45,668 nt of DNA, taken from the IMG/VR virus record IMGVR_UViG_3300006793_000063, positions 1 to 45,668 of that record, one strand, 5' to 3'. The stretch comes from a virus. Made by a program: the position numbers and the translations under genes. Under the pieces are notes generated by a model. The model saw only the letters and a list, made by a program, of their open reading frames with translations, was not told the origin of the DNA and did no database searches. Positions 38,151 to 45,668 of this stretch are shown one piece after another. Each line of letters opens with the position of its first letter. Position 1 is the stretch's first letter.

Positions 38151-39254
38151 ATGACGGAACAAGAAATCGAAGACGAGTTGCTCAAGCCGAGAATTCAGAA
38201 GGCCGATCTGAAACGATCAGACTACCTAAGTTCAGGATCTACCCTTCTGAATCTCGCTTGCTCTGGCACTCCATATGGCACGTTTGTCAAAGGTGGATAC
38301 CATTGGATGGTGGGGGACAGTGACACAGGGAAAACCTTTCTGATGCTCACAGCGTTTGCGGAAGCAGCGAATTGTTCTGATTGGGATGACTACGATCTGA
38401 TTTTCGATGATGTGGAGAATGGGGCGTTGATGGATATGCCCCACTATTTCGGTCAGAAGATGGCTGATAGGATCCAGCCTCCGGCATACGATGAAGACGG
38501 TGAGCCTATCCACAGTGCCAGTATCGAAGATTTCTACTTCGGGCTGTCCGAACGTCTCGATCGAGTTGAGTCAGGCAAGGGAAGGCCTTTCCTTATGCTG
38601 CTGGACAGCATGGATGCTCTGTCGTCCAAGTATGAAAAGTCGAAGTTTGATGAGAAGAAAAAAGCTCATGAAACTGGCAAGAAGCCGAAGGGTGACTATG
38701 GCGACGGCAAAGCCAAAGTCAACAGTACCTACATCCGAACGGTTGTGAGTCGCCTCAGAAAGACAGGGTGCTGTCTGATTATACTGAGCCAGACCAGAGA
38801 TAACATCGATGCTGGTATGTTTGAGAGCAAGAAGACGCATGCCGGTGGTCGGGCGTTGAAGTTCTACGCTACCTGGCAGCTGTGGTCTTCTTCTGGTGGT
38901 AAGATCACCAAGCAGTACAAAGGCAAAGATCGCCAGCTTGGGATTCATTCCAAAGTGTCAATCAAAAAGAACAGGTTGACAGGAAAAGAATGGGTGATCA
39001 CAGTACCGATCTATCATGCCCATGGGTTGGATAACATCGAGTCTTGTATTGACTACCTCTGTGAAGAAAAGCATTGGAAGAAAGATGGAGCCAGGATCAC
39101 AGCTCCAGAGTTCGATTTTGCGGGTAACAAAGATTCGTTGATCGTCCACATCGAGGAGAATGATTCAGAGCCGCGACTGGTCAAGATCGTTACCTCGGTC
39201 TGGAGGGGAATTGAGGAAGCCGTCAGGCCAAAAAGGAAAGCCAGATTTTCATGA
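38151..39254 (+). CDS. RecA/UvsX-like recombinase
   Basis: A 367-residue ATPase. VGDSDTGKT (54-62) is Walker A, LMLLDSMDAL Walker B, and CCLIILSQTRDNI the region contacting DNA; a RecA-type central core is clear. It is longer at the C-terminus than minimal RecA domains. It catalyses homologous strand exchange, which in phages initiates recombination-dependent replication. Coupled by overlap to the exonuclease gene. Confidence 0.86.
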   Translation: MTEQEIEDELLKPRIQKADLKRSDYLSSGSTLLNLACSGTPYGTFVKGGYHWMVGDSDTGKTFLMLTAFAEAANCSDWDDYDLIFDDVENGALMDMPHYFGQKMADRIQPPAYDEDGEPIHSASIEDFYFGLSERLDRVESGKGRPFLMLLDSMDALSSKYEKSKFDEKKKAHETGKKPKGDYGDGKAKVNSTYIRTVVSRLRKTGCCLIILSQTRDNIDAGMFESKKTHAGGRALKFYATWQLWSSSGGKITKQYKGKDRQLGIHSKVSIKKNRLTGKEWVITVPIYHAHGLDNIESCIDYLCEEKHWKKDGARITAPEFDFAGNKDSLIVHIEENDSEPRLVKIVTSVWRGIEEAVRPKRKARFS

Positions 39255-40132
39255 AAGCCATAGGTCTGATCGATACGATGTATCTGTGCCATCGAGCCCG
39301 CTACTCTACGGGTTGTGCTGACATGGAGCACGATGGCATGAAAACCGGGGTGGCGTTTGGTGTGCTGCAAGAGCTGGCAGTGATCAAAGATCTGCTGGAT
39401 CTGGATCAGTACATTTTTGCTTTCGATGGGGAGGGCAGCATACGCCGGAAGCTGGTGCCGACATACAAAGAAGCCAGACGGAATCGGGAGAAGAGTGAAG
39501 ACGAGCTGGCCGAAGAGAAATCATTCTTTGAGCAAGTGGACTACCTCAGAAATACGATTTTGCCGGGGATGGGGTATCAAAACATCTTTTCTGCTGATGG
39601 CTACGAAGGGGATGATGTCATTGCTCGGATCGCCAGAGAAGAAGCTCCAGAGTCTTTGGTGTTCATCGTGTCCTCTGATCAGGATTTCTTCCAGTGTTTG
39701 ACTGACAATGTGAGAATATACGTTCCAGCATCGGAAAAGAAGCCGTGGAAGGTGTGGACAGAAGAGAATTTTGCTCATGAGTTCAAGATCTGGCCTTCTC
39801 AGTGGGCTCTGGTGAAATCGATTGCTGGGTGCGTTTCTGACAGCGTGGTGGGAATCAAAGGTGTCGGAGAGAAAACAGCAATCAAGTGGCTGAATTCTGA
39901 AGTGAAGGAAGGCAGTGCAGCACATCAAAAGATGGTGACCGGGCTGGAAGCGGGGGTGATCGAGAAGAATGCCCCAATCGTTACTTTGCCTCTGCTGAAT
40001 ACACCATCGTTTGAGCTGGTTGAGGATTGTGTCACTGATGAAGCAGTGAAGAGCATGTGGTTCCAGCTGGGATTCAGCTCAGAACGGAAGTCTACTATTA
40101 CCAGAGAGTCCGGCATGAGAAGGTTCTTTTGA
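39251..40132 (+). CDS. 5'-3' exonuclease / flap endonuclease
   Basis: A 293-residue enzyme of the PIN/FEN type. IGLIDTMYLCHRA, FAFDGEGSIRRKLVPTYK, DGYEGDDVIARIA, IVSSDQDFFQ, and the helix-three-turn-helix IAGCVSDSVVGIKGVGEKTA follow the order of Pol I N-domain and T5 D15 nucleases. It removes RNA primers and flaps. Overlaps the recombinase end by four bases. Confidence 0.9.
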   Translation: MKAIGLIDTMYLCHRARYSTGCADMEHDGMKTGVAFGVLQELAVIKDLLDLDQYIFAFDGEGSIRRKLVPTYKEARRNREKSEDELAEEKSFFEQVDYLRNTILPGMGYQNIFSADGYEGDDVIARIAREEAPESLVFIVSSDQDFFQCLTDNVRIYVPASEKKPWKVWTEENFAHEFKIWPSQWALVKSIAGCVSDSVVGIKGVGEKTAIKWLNSEVKEGSAAHQKMVTGLEAGVIEKNAPIVTLPLLNTPSFELVEDCVTDEAVKSMWFQLGFSSERKSTITRESGMRRFF

Positions 40133-40590
40133 TGCGAATCCTGGCAATCGATCCAGCCACGAAAACTGGATGGGCTCATTCAGACGGCGACAGCGGCACT
40201 TGGGATCTATCGATAAAATCCGATGAATCTTCCGGTATGCGGTTGATGAGATTCAGAGCCAAGATCAGAGAGATCTATAATGGGCTTGGGTTTGATCTGA
40301 TTGTGTATGAATCCCCTTCTGTGGCCAGCGGCAAGAAAGCCAACATGAAAGGTTTTCAGCTGATCTCAAAGCTCCAAGGTGTCATTGAAGTGTTTGTCGA
40401 ATCAAGACCGGGGTTGGAAGCCAAAGGGTACAATCTTTCGACGATCAAGAAACATGCCGGGTGTCGAACCAAAGATGATATGGTGGCAGCGGCCAAGCTG
40501 AAATGGACAGATATCGAAATCGAGGACGATAATCAGGCAGACGCTTTGTGGCTTCTGGATTTGGCTCAATGGGATCTTGGGGTGGAGTAG
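40132..40590 (+). CDS. RuvC-like Holliday-junction resolvase
   Basis: A 152-residue RNase H-fold protein. LAIDPATKTGWA (first catalytic Asp), DLIVYESPS (Glu), and EDDNQADALWLLDLA (late D-x-x-D pair) give the RuvC acidic tetrad. It would cut four-way junctions before packaging. Starts at the last base of the previous stop. Confidence 0.85.
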   Translation: MRILAIDPATKTGWAHSDGDSGTWDLSIKSDESSGMRLMRFRAKIREIYNGLGFDLIVYESPSVASGKKANMKGFQLISKLQGVIEVFVESRPGLEAKGYNLSTIKKHAGCRTKDDMVAAAKLKWTDIEIEDDNQADALWLLDLAQWDLGVE

Positions 40591-40591
40591 T

Positions 40592-41626
40592 ATGATTGAG
40601 TCGCTGTTCATCAAGAATTTCCAAACTCACGAGAAGATGCGAGTCGATTTTGATCGAGTCACGACGATTGTGGGGCCAAGTGATGTGGGAAAGTCGTCGA
40701 TCATCAGATCTCTCGTCTGGGCTCTCACGAACGCTCCCAGCGGCACGGCTTTCATCCGGACGGGTGAGTCGTCATGTGCTGTGAAAGTGCTCGTAGACGG
40801 ACACACAGTGATCCGTAGTAGGGGCAAATCGAACAATGAATACAAGATGGATGGGGCTGAGTTCAAAGCCTTCGGATCCAATGTGCCAGATAGCATTGCT
40901 GATGTGATCAATGTTCTGGATGTGAATCTACAGGGACAGTTCGATTCACCTTTTTGGCTGTCTCTGTCAGCTGGAGAAGTCAGTCGGCGTTTGAATGAAG
41001 TGGTGGATCTGTCGCTGATTGATAAGTGCTTGAGTCTGTCAAAGAGTCGGCATGCTGATCAGAAGAAGCGGCGGGACATTTACCATGAAGCCGCTGAGAA
41101 GTCTGAGGCGGCTGTAGAAGACTTGCTGTGGATAGACGACGCTTCTGTCGAGTTCGCTGATCTGGAGCGTTTACAGCATGACAGTGAAGCTCTGGAGCTG
41201 GATTATGACGATTTGGGGAAGATGCTGGTGGAGCTGGAGCATCGAGAAGAGCGGCTCTTTAAGAGTGCTGAGAAGATGGAGGATATCTGTGTTCTTGGTA
41301 GGTTGGCAGCGAAAGCGAATAAAGTACAGGATGACGCTGACACCCTACAAGCGGCGATAAGTGCTCACGGGAGTTTGAAGCTGGGGGTGGAAGCTCCAGA
41401 GTTTTTTGCGTTCGACTCAATTGGTTTTGATACGCTGGAAGCTGAGATTCGAGTGCTGGAGAGGATGATTGAAAAAGCTGAAAGATCGGCAAGAATAATC
41501 GGAAGGGCTCAAGACGATCTCACTACAATGAAGACAGAGCTGGTTGAGGTGACTGGCGGCAAATGTCCAATATGTGGAGGAGAGTTTGATGGAGAACACA
41601 GGCAAACAGATCACACGACGCAGTAG
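40592..41626 (+). CDS. Rad50/SbcC/gp46-like N-terminal half
   Basis: A 344-residue protein. FIKNFQTHEKMRVDF, then TTIVGPSDVGKSSIIRSL (Walker A) and NVLDVNLQGQFDSPFW (Q-loop region) begin an SMC/Rad50 ATPase; a long charged coiled region follows, and the protein ends just after CPICGGEF, the zinc-hook motif. Signature and Walker B are absent; they are in the gene at 43252. So this half would have to pair with that protein. GTG/ATG region behind GGTGGAG. Confidence 0.86.
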   Translation: MIESLFIKNFQTHEKMRVDFDRVTTIVGPSDVGKSSIIRSLVWALTNAPSGTAFIRTGESSCAVKVLVDGHTVIRSRGKSNNEYKMDGAEFKAFGSNVPDSIADVINVLDVNLQGQFDSPFWLSLSAGEVSRRLNEVVDLSLIDKCLSLSKSRHADQKKRRDIYHEAAEKSEAAVEDLLWIDDASVEFADLERLQHDSEALELDYDDLGKMLVELEHREERLFKSAEKMEDICVLGRLAAKANKVQDDADTLQAAISAHGSLKLGVEAPEFFAFDSIGFDTLEAEIRVLERMIEKAERSARIIGRAQDDLTTMKTELVEVTGGKCPICGGEFDGEHRQTDHTTQ

Positions 41627-42071
41627 AATGCTGATTTCTGACTGGGTTCGTGACAATTTAGAACGAGTGAAGAAGCTTTCAGTCACAGAAGCCAAAGCTG
41701 CTGTGGCCAAAGAGCTGAGTATCATCGTGAATGTTCAGTTGCTGAGGTCGATTGCCGAAGAGCGAGAGATCAAGTTCGTCTCTCGCAAAGGCAAGGGCAA
41801 CTTAGATCGTCCGAACACTCGGGCTGTGGGCAAGAAAGCGTTAGAAAGTGCCAATATACGAGATGTCATCTTAGCTAAGGTACTACGGCGTTTGTGTCGG
41901 TCGATTCATTCCATGTTTGATGATGATTTCGAGCTGACACCGGAAGAAGAGGCGTCCCTCACGATGATCATTGCCAGGAAGACGCCGGGGGTTGGGTGTT
42001 GTGGCAAGAAAGCAGATGATGGCAATGGCAAGGTCTCTGTCAATGGGGTGCAGAATAGGTTCTTTTCATGA
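41589..42071 (+). CDS. Uncharacterised protein inside the Rad50/Mre11 operon
   Basis: A 160-residue basic protein that begins 38 bases inside the Rad50 N-half gene with its own RBS (GGAGGAGAGTTTG). ERVKKLSVTEAKAAVAKELS, then a helix and a basic stretch (FVSRKGKGNLDRP) suggest a DNA-binding helix-turn-helix-like start; the C-terminus has CCGKKADDGNG. No family assigned. Overlap by ATGA with the Mre11 gene. Confidence 0.65.
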   Translation: MENTGKQITRRSRMLISDWVRDNLERVKKLSVTEAKAAVAKELSIIVNVQLLRSIAEEREIKFVSRKGKGNLDRPNTRAVGKKALESANIRDVILAKVLRRLCRSIHSMFDDDFELTPEEEASLTMIIARKTPGVGCCGKKADDGNGKVSVNGVQNRFFS

Positions 42072-42997
42072 CTAAAACGCTGGCAATCGTATGCTCTGAC
42101 CTGCACCTGTGGCAAACAGCTCCCAGGTGCCGGGCAGAGAAAGATACTTGGTTCGATGTGATGCAGGATCACCTGGGCGAAGTGGCTATTTTGTCTGGGA
42201 GCCTCATGGAAGGTCCTTGTCCGGTGATCGTCGCTGGTGACATTTTCGATCGCTGGTATCCAACTCCAGAGATGGTCAATTTTGCTATTGACTCTTTCCG
42301 TCTCATGAAAGAAGTGTATGCCATACCAGGACAGCACGATCTGCCGAATCATCGAATTGATGAGATGTATAGGTCGGCATACGGCACCTTGGCGAAGTCC
42401 GGAGCGATCGTAGATCTGAAAAAGCCGACATTGATCGGTGGTGTCGATGGGTTCGCTGTTTATCCGTTCCCGTGGGGCAAAAAGATCACCCCTCCTGTTC
42501 ATAACCATGACGGGCTACTCAAGGTCGCTGTGGTACATGCTTACGCCTGGCAAGAAGGGTACTCATATCCATCGGCCCCAGAGAATCAAGAGGTCAGCAG
42601 CCATCTGGAGAAGCTCCAGGGGTACGATACAGTGATCTTCGGTGATAATCACAAAGGGTTTGATTCTGTAGGCTCTCCATTCGTGTTTAACTGCGGGGGG
42701 TTCATGAGACGGAAGTCTGATGAGAAGGACTATCGACCTCGGGTTGGGTTGCTGCAGAGTGATGGGACAGTCGAGACTCACTATCTGTCAGCAGCGGATG
42801 GAGACAAGTTTGTTGAGGATGCGATCGAGTTCGAGCCTGATGTGGGAGATTTTGCTGAGTATTTCGCTGCTCTGTCGGAAACAGATAACAGCCTGATTGA
42901 TTTTGAGACTACCTTGAGAAGAGCGGCCAAAGAAGAAGCCGTACGTTCTGAAGTGGAAGACGAAGTGATGTTGGTGATTGACGAGTGCAGTAAATAA
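42068..42997 (+). CDS. SbcD/Mre11/gp47-like nuclease
   Basis: A 309-residue metallophosphatase. CSDLHLW, VAGDIFDRW, IPGQHD, VVHAYAW and FGDNHKG supply the five motifs with metal-binding D, H and N residues. It would form a nuclease with the two Rad50 halves and process DNA ends, as T4 gp46/47 do. The last 90 residues are acidic and helical and likely contact Rad50. Confidence 0.9.
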   Translation: MTKTLAIVCSDLHLWQTAPRCRAEKDTWFDVMQDHLGEVAILSGSLMEGPCPVIVAGDIFDRWYPTPEMVNFAIDSFRLMKEVYAIPGQHDLPNHRIDEMYRSAYGTLAKSGAIVDLKKPTLIGGVDGFAVYPFPWGKKITPPVHNHDGLLKVAVVHAYAWQEGYSYPSAPENQEVSSHLEKLQGYDTVIFGDNHKGFDSVGSPFVFNCGGFMRRKSDEKDYRPRVGLLQSDGTVETHYLSAADGDKFVEDAIEFEPDVGDFAEYFAALSETDNSLIDFETTLRRAAKEEAVRSEVEDEVMLVIDECSK

Positions 42998-43009
42998 GGG
43001 AGGCGTTTG

Positions 43010-43255
43010 ATGAACACGGTAGACATATATAATCGGCTGAGAAAGAAAGTCGATGAGCTGAAAATCGAGATAGCCAAAGATGAAGGCCGGGCTCAAGAGA
43101 TCACTGAGCGAATGAAAAAGGAGTTTGGCTGTGCTTCTATCGATGATGCCAAAGATCTGCTGTCTAAGAAGAAGGCTGAGTCTGAAGCGATCAAAGATGA
43201 TCTGGCAACGAAAATGGAAGCTTTCAGTGACAAGTGGGATGAGCGGCTGTCATGA
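43010..43255 (+). CDS. Small coiled-coil protein
   Basis: An 81-residue coiled-coil protein (IYNRLRKKVDELKIEIAKDE, LLSKKKAESEAIKDDLATKM). RBS AAGGGAGG. Directly before the Rad50 C-half gene and overlapping it by four bases; it might supply or organise the missing coiled-coil arm. Confidence 0.68.
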   Translation: MNTVDIYNRLRKKVDELKIEIAKDEGRAQEITERMKKEFGCASIDDAKDLLSKKKAESEAIKDDLATKMEAFSDKWDERLS

Positions 43256-43839
43256 ATCACGAAATGACCAGATACAAAGAACGGATAAACGCTCTCAAGC
43301 TGGAGCTTCACACAGCCCAGCAAAGGGTAAAGTCCGATCGATTGGATGCTGAGAACGCGGCTCGGGGGTTGGTGGTACGAGAAGAATCACATCACCTCAT
43401 ATCAGAGTCAGCTCTTGTGGTCCAGCAGACGGTACACAAGCAGGTTTCGGTGCTGGTCACTCGGTGCCTTGCTGCGGTGTTCGATGATCCGTATGCATTT
43501 GAAATCAAGTTCGAGCGAAAGCGAAATTCGACCGAAGCCAAGATCGTATTCAAGCGGGGCGATTCTGAAATACATCCAATGTCAGCAAGTGGCGGGGGAG
43601 CGATTGATGTCGCTACGTTCGCTCTGCGGCTCGCCTGTCTACTTCTACGGAATCCAAATCCCAGGCGACTGCTAATACTCGACGAGCCTTTCAGGTTCCT
43701 CAGTGTACAGTACAGAGCCAGAGTGAAGCAGCTGATTGAAGCACTGAGTGAAGAGTTCGATTGCCAGTTCATCATGGTCACTCATATTGATGAGTTACGG
43801 ATTGGCAAAGTTATAGATCTGGGGACAGGAGGTTGCTGA
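43252..43839 (+). CDS. Rad50/SbcC/gp46-like C-terminal half
   Basis: A 195-residue protein. An N-terminal helical part (TRYKERINALKLELHTAQQR) precedes IHPMSASGGGAIDVATFAL (ABC/SMC signature variant of LSGGQ), RRLLILDEPF (Walker B), a D-loop region, and VTHIDEL (H-loop). It is the ATPase C-lobe that the gene at 40592 lacks. No zinc hook. Together the two proteins make one Rad50-like head. Confidence 0.86.
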   Translation: MNHEMTRYKERINALKLELHTAQQRVKSDRLDAENAARGLVVREESHHLISESALVVQQTVHKQVSVLVTRCLAAVFDDPYAFEIKFERKRNSTEAKIVFKRGDSEIHPMSASGGGAIDVATFALRLACLLLRNPNPRRLLILDEPFRFLSVQYRARVKQLIEALSEEFDCQFIMVTHIDELRIGKVIDLGTGGC

Positions 43840-43840
43840 G

Positions 43841-44008
43841 ATGTTAGTGCTGTCACGTAGAAAAGATGAAGCGATCACGATCGGTGATGATGTTGAAATT
43901 ATGGTGATTAGCATCAAAGGGAACACGGTACGCTTGGGAATCAAAGCTCCACGAGAGATTCCAGTCCATCGGAAAGAGTATCTGGAAGAGATGCAGGAGG
44001 AAGGCTGA
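43841..44008 (+). CDS. csrA: CsrA-type RNA-binding regulator
   Basis: A 55-residue protein. MLVLSRRKDEAITIGDDVEI is the near-invariant CsrA start; IPVHRKEYLE keeps the Arg (position 44 in E. coli) needed for RNA binding. Family members bind ANGGA motifs at mRNA 5' ends as a dimer to block or promote translation. Start ATG with AGGAGG upstream. It sits right after the recombination genes and before a promoter and packaging genes. It may reprogram host mRNAs or phage genes; targets unknown. Confidence 0.95.
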   Translation: MLVLSRRKDEAITIGDDVEIMVISIKGNTVRLGIKAPREIPVHRKEYLEEMQEEG

Positions 44009-44142
44009 TGGCACCTGACACACAAAAAGCATCTGAATACACAGATGCTCAGCACGTTGAAAATCTTACGGTGGAACAGGCAAGGGACTATTTGTCGACA
44101 GGGACAGCTGCGATAGCCAAGAATGGAAACAGAAAGAATTGA
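44008..44142 (+). CDS. 44-residue small protein coupled to csrA
   Basis: A short gene whose ATG overlaps the csrA stop (TGATG) behind AGGAGGAAGGCTG. The peptide is polar (TQKASEYTDAQHVENLTVEQ) with one helical stretch and a short lysine-rich end. It might modulate CsrA by analogy with small partner proteins; no homology known. Confidence 0.55.
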   Translation: MAPDTQKASEYTDAQHVENLTVEQARDYLSTGTAAIAKNGNRKN

Positions 44143-44171
44143 ACAAAGCAACAGAGTAATAGTCTTTCGCG

Positions 44172-44201
44172 TTGACGAAAATGTCCCTAATTCGTTACAT
44201 T
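44172..44201 (+). promoter_or_regulatory. Promoter of the packaging block
   Basis: TTGACG (44172-44177), 18-base spacer, TACATT (44196-44201), about 55 bases before the next start. The sequence TTACATTAG recurs at 10348-10356. No cassette stem is present, so this may be a middle/late promoter class. Confidence 0.5.
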
Positions 44202-44256
44202 AGAAATTGCACAAAGGGTTATTTTCTATATGTGAAGAAAAGAGTGGGGGTGCCGT

Positions 44257-44961
44257 ATGATGGATAAAGACGAGATGGTACTGGAGCGAGTCCATAAAGA
44301 AGAACGGCAAAGACGTATAGAGCTGATGCTGCTGAGAGGCGTCACATCCATGAAGGATATGACAGCGGCGTTTGGTGTGGACCGTAGTACAATCATTATC
44401 GATATCAATGAGATCAAACGAGACTGGGCAGCAGATCGACAGGAAGCCTTTAGCGAAATTCGCGATGTCAGAGAGAAGCAGCTGGAGCACATTTACTTTC
44501 TGAGTCTCCAAGCCTTTGAGCGATCGAGGATCGGAGAAACGGTTACCGATCGACAAAAGAAAGTCTGTACCTGGTGTAATGGAGAAGGCCGGGAAGAGCA
44601 CACGCCAAATCACTGGATCGAATGCACTCAATGCTCAGGTGAAGGCCAAATCGAGTTTGAGAGTAAATCCAATCAAGATCTGCCGGGCGATGCGATCTTT
44701 TTGCGGTTGGCTAAAGACATGGTGGTCGAGATGATGAAGGTCGATGGGATATATCCTCAGACGATCAGTGGCAAAAAGACCATGGTCACATCCCAGCGGA
44801 TTGGTGGAGATATTCAAGTGGCTGTCGAGGAGTTATATCTGGAGGCAGATCCAGAGGTCTTGATGCGAGCCATGCGAGTGATGGATGAGCTGGATCCGGC
44901 AAAAGTAAAGACGCCGACAAAGATCATCGAGCACAAAGATCCTGAAGGAAAGAAGCGATGA
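44257..44961 (+). CDS. Putative small terminase / zinc-finger DNA-binding protein
   Basis: A 234-residue protein. The N-terminal 60 residues (LMLLRGVTSMKDMTAAFGVD, then RSTIIIDINEIKRDW) fold as a helix-turn-helix. Two C-x2-C-x-G-x-G units (CTWCNGEG at about 108-115, CTQCSGEG at about 129-136) make a DnaJ-type zinc finger. A helical C-terminal half follows. Position just before the large terminase, with one small gene between, suggests the small terminase subunit that recognises packaging DNA. ATG 44260 is an alternative start. Confidence 0.6.
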   Translation: MMDKDEMVLERVHKEERQRRIELMLLRGVTSMKDMTAAFGVDRSTIIIDINEIKRDWAADRQEAFSEIRDVREKQLEHIYFLSLQAFERSRIGETVTDRQKKVCTWCNGEGREEHTPNHWIECTQCSGEGQIEFESKSNQDLPGDAIFLRLAKDMVVEMMKVDGIYPQTISGKKTMVTSQRIGGDIQVAVEELYLEADPEVLMRAMRVMDELDPAKVKTPTKIIEHKDPEGKKR

Positions 44962-45170
44962 AAAGAAGAGCACTGCTGCAATCGTTCGTAGGACTGTTTA
45001 CAGCCTTGAAAGTGATGCCCACGACTACGGCAGATCCACCGTGTGTTGTGAAGTCGCCGGGAAAGACGGCTATCACGTTTGATCGGAACGGGGACGCTAC
45101 GTTCTCAGGGGATGTGTCTTTCGGTGAGTGCGACATCATAGGCCAGTGTGAGATCAGGATCTCGGAATGA
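44958..45170 (+). CDS. Small exported-looking protein
   Basis: A 70-residue protein. It starts with a twin-arginine-like N-terminus (MKRRALLQSFVGLFTALKVM), a short hydrophobic span, then a strand-rich part (TAITFDRNGDATFSGDV) reminiscent of repeat-type virion fibre elements. It overlaps both neighbours. Whether it is exported or in the particle is unclear. Confidence 0.6.
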   Translation: MKRRALLQSFVGLFTALKVMPTTTADPPCVVKSPGKTAITFDRNGDATFSGDVSFGECDIIGQCEIRISE

Positions 45171-45668
45171 ACCCCGCCGACATTAAGAAGCAAGAGGTGA
45201 AGCTCACCAAGAAGCAATTCGCGGCAGAGCTTACCGACAAAAAAGCGGAAATCATCAAAGGCTATGTGAAGGTAGCAAAAGATGATTTCTATTATTTTGT
45301 CCGGGGCTTGGTGATCGATGGGCAATCAGGCCCCAAGATTCTCGATTCGGTTATCTGTGATTTCCAGAAACTCGTATTCACAGAAATTGCCTCATCATTG
45401 GAGGCAATTCGAAACGGGACGATGCCAACTGTCCGTCGAGTCTGGATAGAGCGGACCAAGAAAGCATCAAAAGACGCAGACCTGGCTACGATCGTCGCAT
45501 GGCTCACAGCTTTCCCCGCAAGGCCTTTCTATGGACAGATAGGGGCGGCAGACCGGGATCAAGCCGGGATTATTAAAGACCGTTTATCAGCTCTGATGTT
45601 CCACAATCCATGGCTGAGGAAATACATTAAAATAGTGGGGTATGAGATTCGGTCGACGGTAGAGGCAG
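45167..45668 (+). CDS. Terminase large subunit, 5' part (runs off the window)
   Basis: The first 167 residues are present. After a helical start, VRRVWIERTKKASKDADLAT is a Walker-A-like segment (K-A-S-K-D variant), followed by WLTAFPARPFYGQIGAADRDQ, then NPWLRKYI, a pattern I associate with large terminases of tailed phages. It would be the ATP-driven packaging motor and nuclease. The gene is truncated by the window end. ATGA coupling to the gene before. Confidence 0.82.
   Translation, partial: MNPADIKKQEVKLTKKQFAAELTDKKAEIIKGYVKVAKDDFYYFVRGLVIDGQSGPKILDSVICDFQKLVFTEIASSLEAIRNGTMPTVRRVWIERTKKASKDADLATIVAWLTAFPARPFYGQIGAADRDQAGIIKDRLSALMFHNPWLRKYIKIVGYEIRSTVEA

Overview
The window looks like about 46 kb of a tailed double-stranded DNA bacteriophage genome. 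All credible genes lie on the + strand, packed with ATGA, TGATG and TAATG overlaps and GAGGAGA-type ribosome binding sites. The set includes a phage replisome, a recombination module, a phage-encoded CsrA and, at the right edge, the start of a terminase large subunit. Base composition looks close to 48-50% GC by eye. The host cannot be read from the sequence; several small families remind me of planctomycete-associated phages, which is an unchecked inference. No integrase, repressor or immunity region is visible, so a lytic lifestyle is the simpler reading.

Layout. (1) 1-7.7 kb: a glycan-modification cluster with an MptE/DUF115-like protein, a cupin, three GT-A-like glycosyltransferases, three SAM methyltransferases and a sulfotransferase-like protein, closed by an HNH-AP2 endonuclease gene. 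(2) 7.74-25.15 kb: an early, hyperplastic region of mostly small unknown genes. Ten copies of one regulatory cassette (stem-loop, then TGGTCT-N18-TATAAT, then a conserved leader and strong RBS) cut it into short operons. Inside it are a sigma-like factor, a SNF2-type helicase, a DnaG-type primase, a DUF2786 protein, a macrodomain-like protein and a tRNA-like RNA. (3) 25.15-25.85 kb: about 700 bases with no convincing gene. They hold a promoter, a three-hairpin RNA ending in an ideal intrinsic terminator, further long-range complementarity, and an 18-bp perfect inverted repeat; this is a good place for a regulatory RNA and/or a replication origin. (4) 25.86-43.84 kb: replication, repair and recombination: thermonuclease, DnaB-like helicase, C5-cytosine methyltransferase with an overlapping second reading frame, sliding clamp, uracil-DNA-glycosylase/3'-5' exonuclease fusion, MazG-like pyrophosphohydrolase, exonuclease-less family A polymerase, ParB-like protein, clamp loader, SSB-like protein, RecA/UvsX-like recombinase, 5'-3' exonuclease, RuvC-like resolvase, and a Rad50/Mre11 (SbcCD, T4 gp46/47) system in which Rad50 is encoded by two separate genes. 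(5) 43.84-45.67 kb: CsrA, a 44-aa gene, a promoter, a putative small terminase, a short exported-looking protein and the 5' part of the large terminase gene.

Working model: the cassettes fire a set of small host-takeover genes early; the primase, helicase, split polymerase/exonuclease, clamp, loader and SSB replicate the DNA; the recombinase, Mre11/Rad50 and resolvase process branched DNA; CsrA at the junction with packaging genes may adjust translation of host or phage mRNAs. The strongest unusual signals are the cassette family, the structured non-coding block, the tRNA-like RNA, the split Rad50 and the dual-frame methyltransferase gene.
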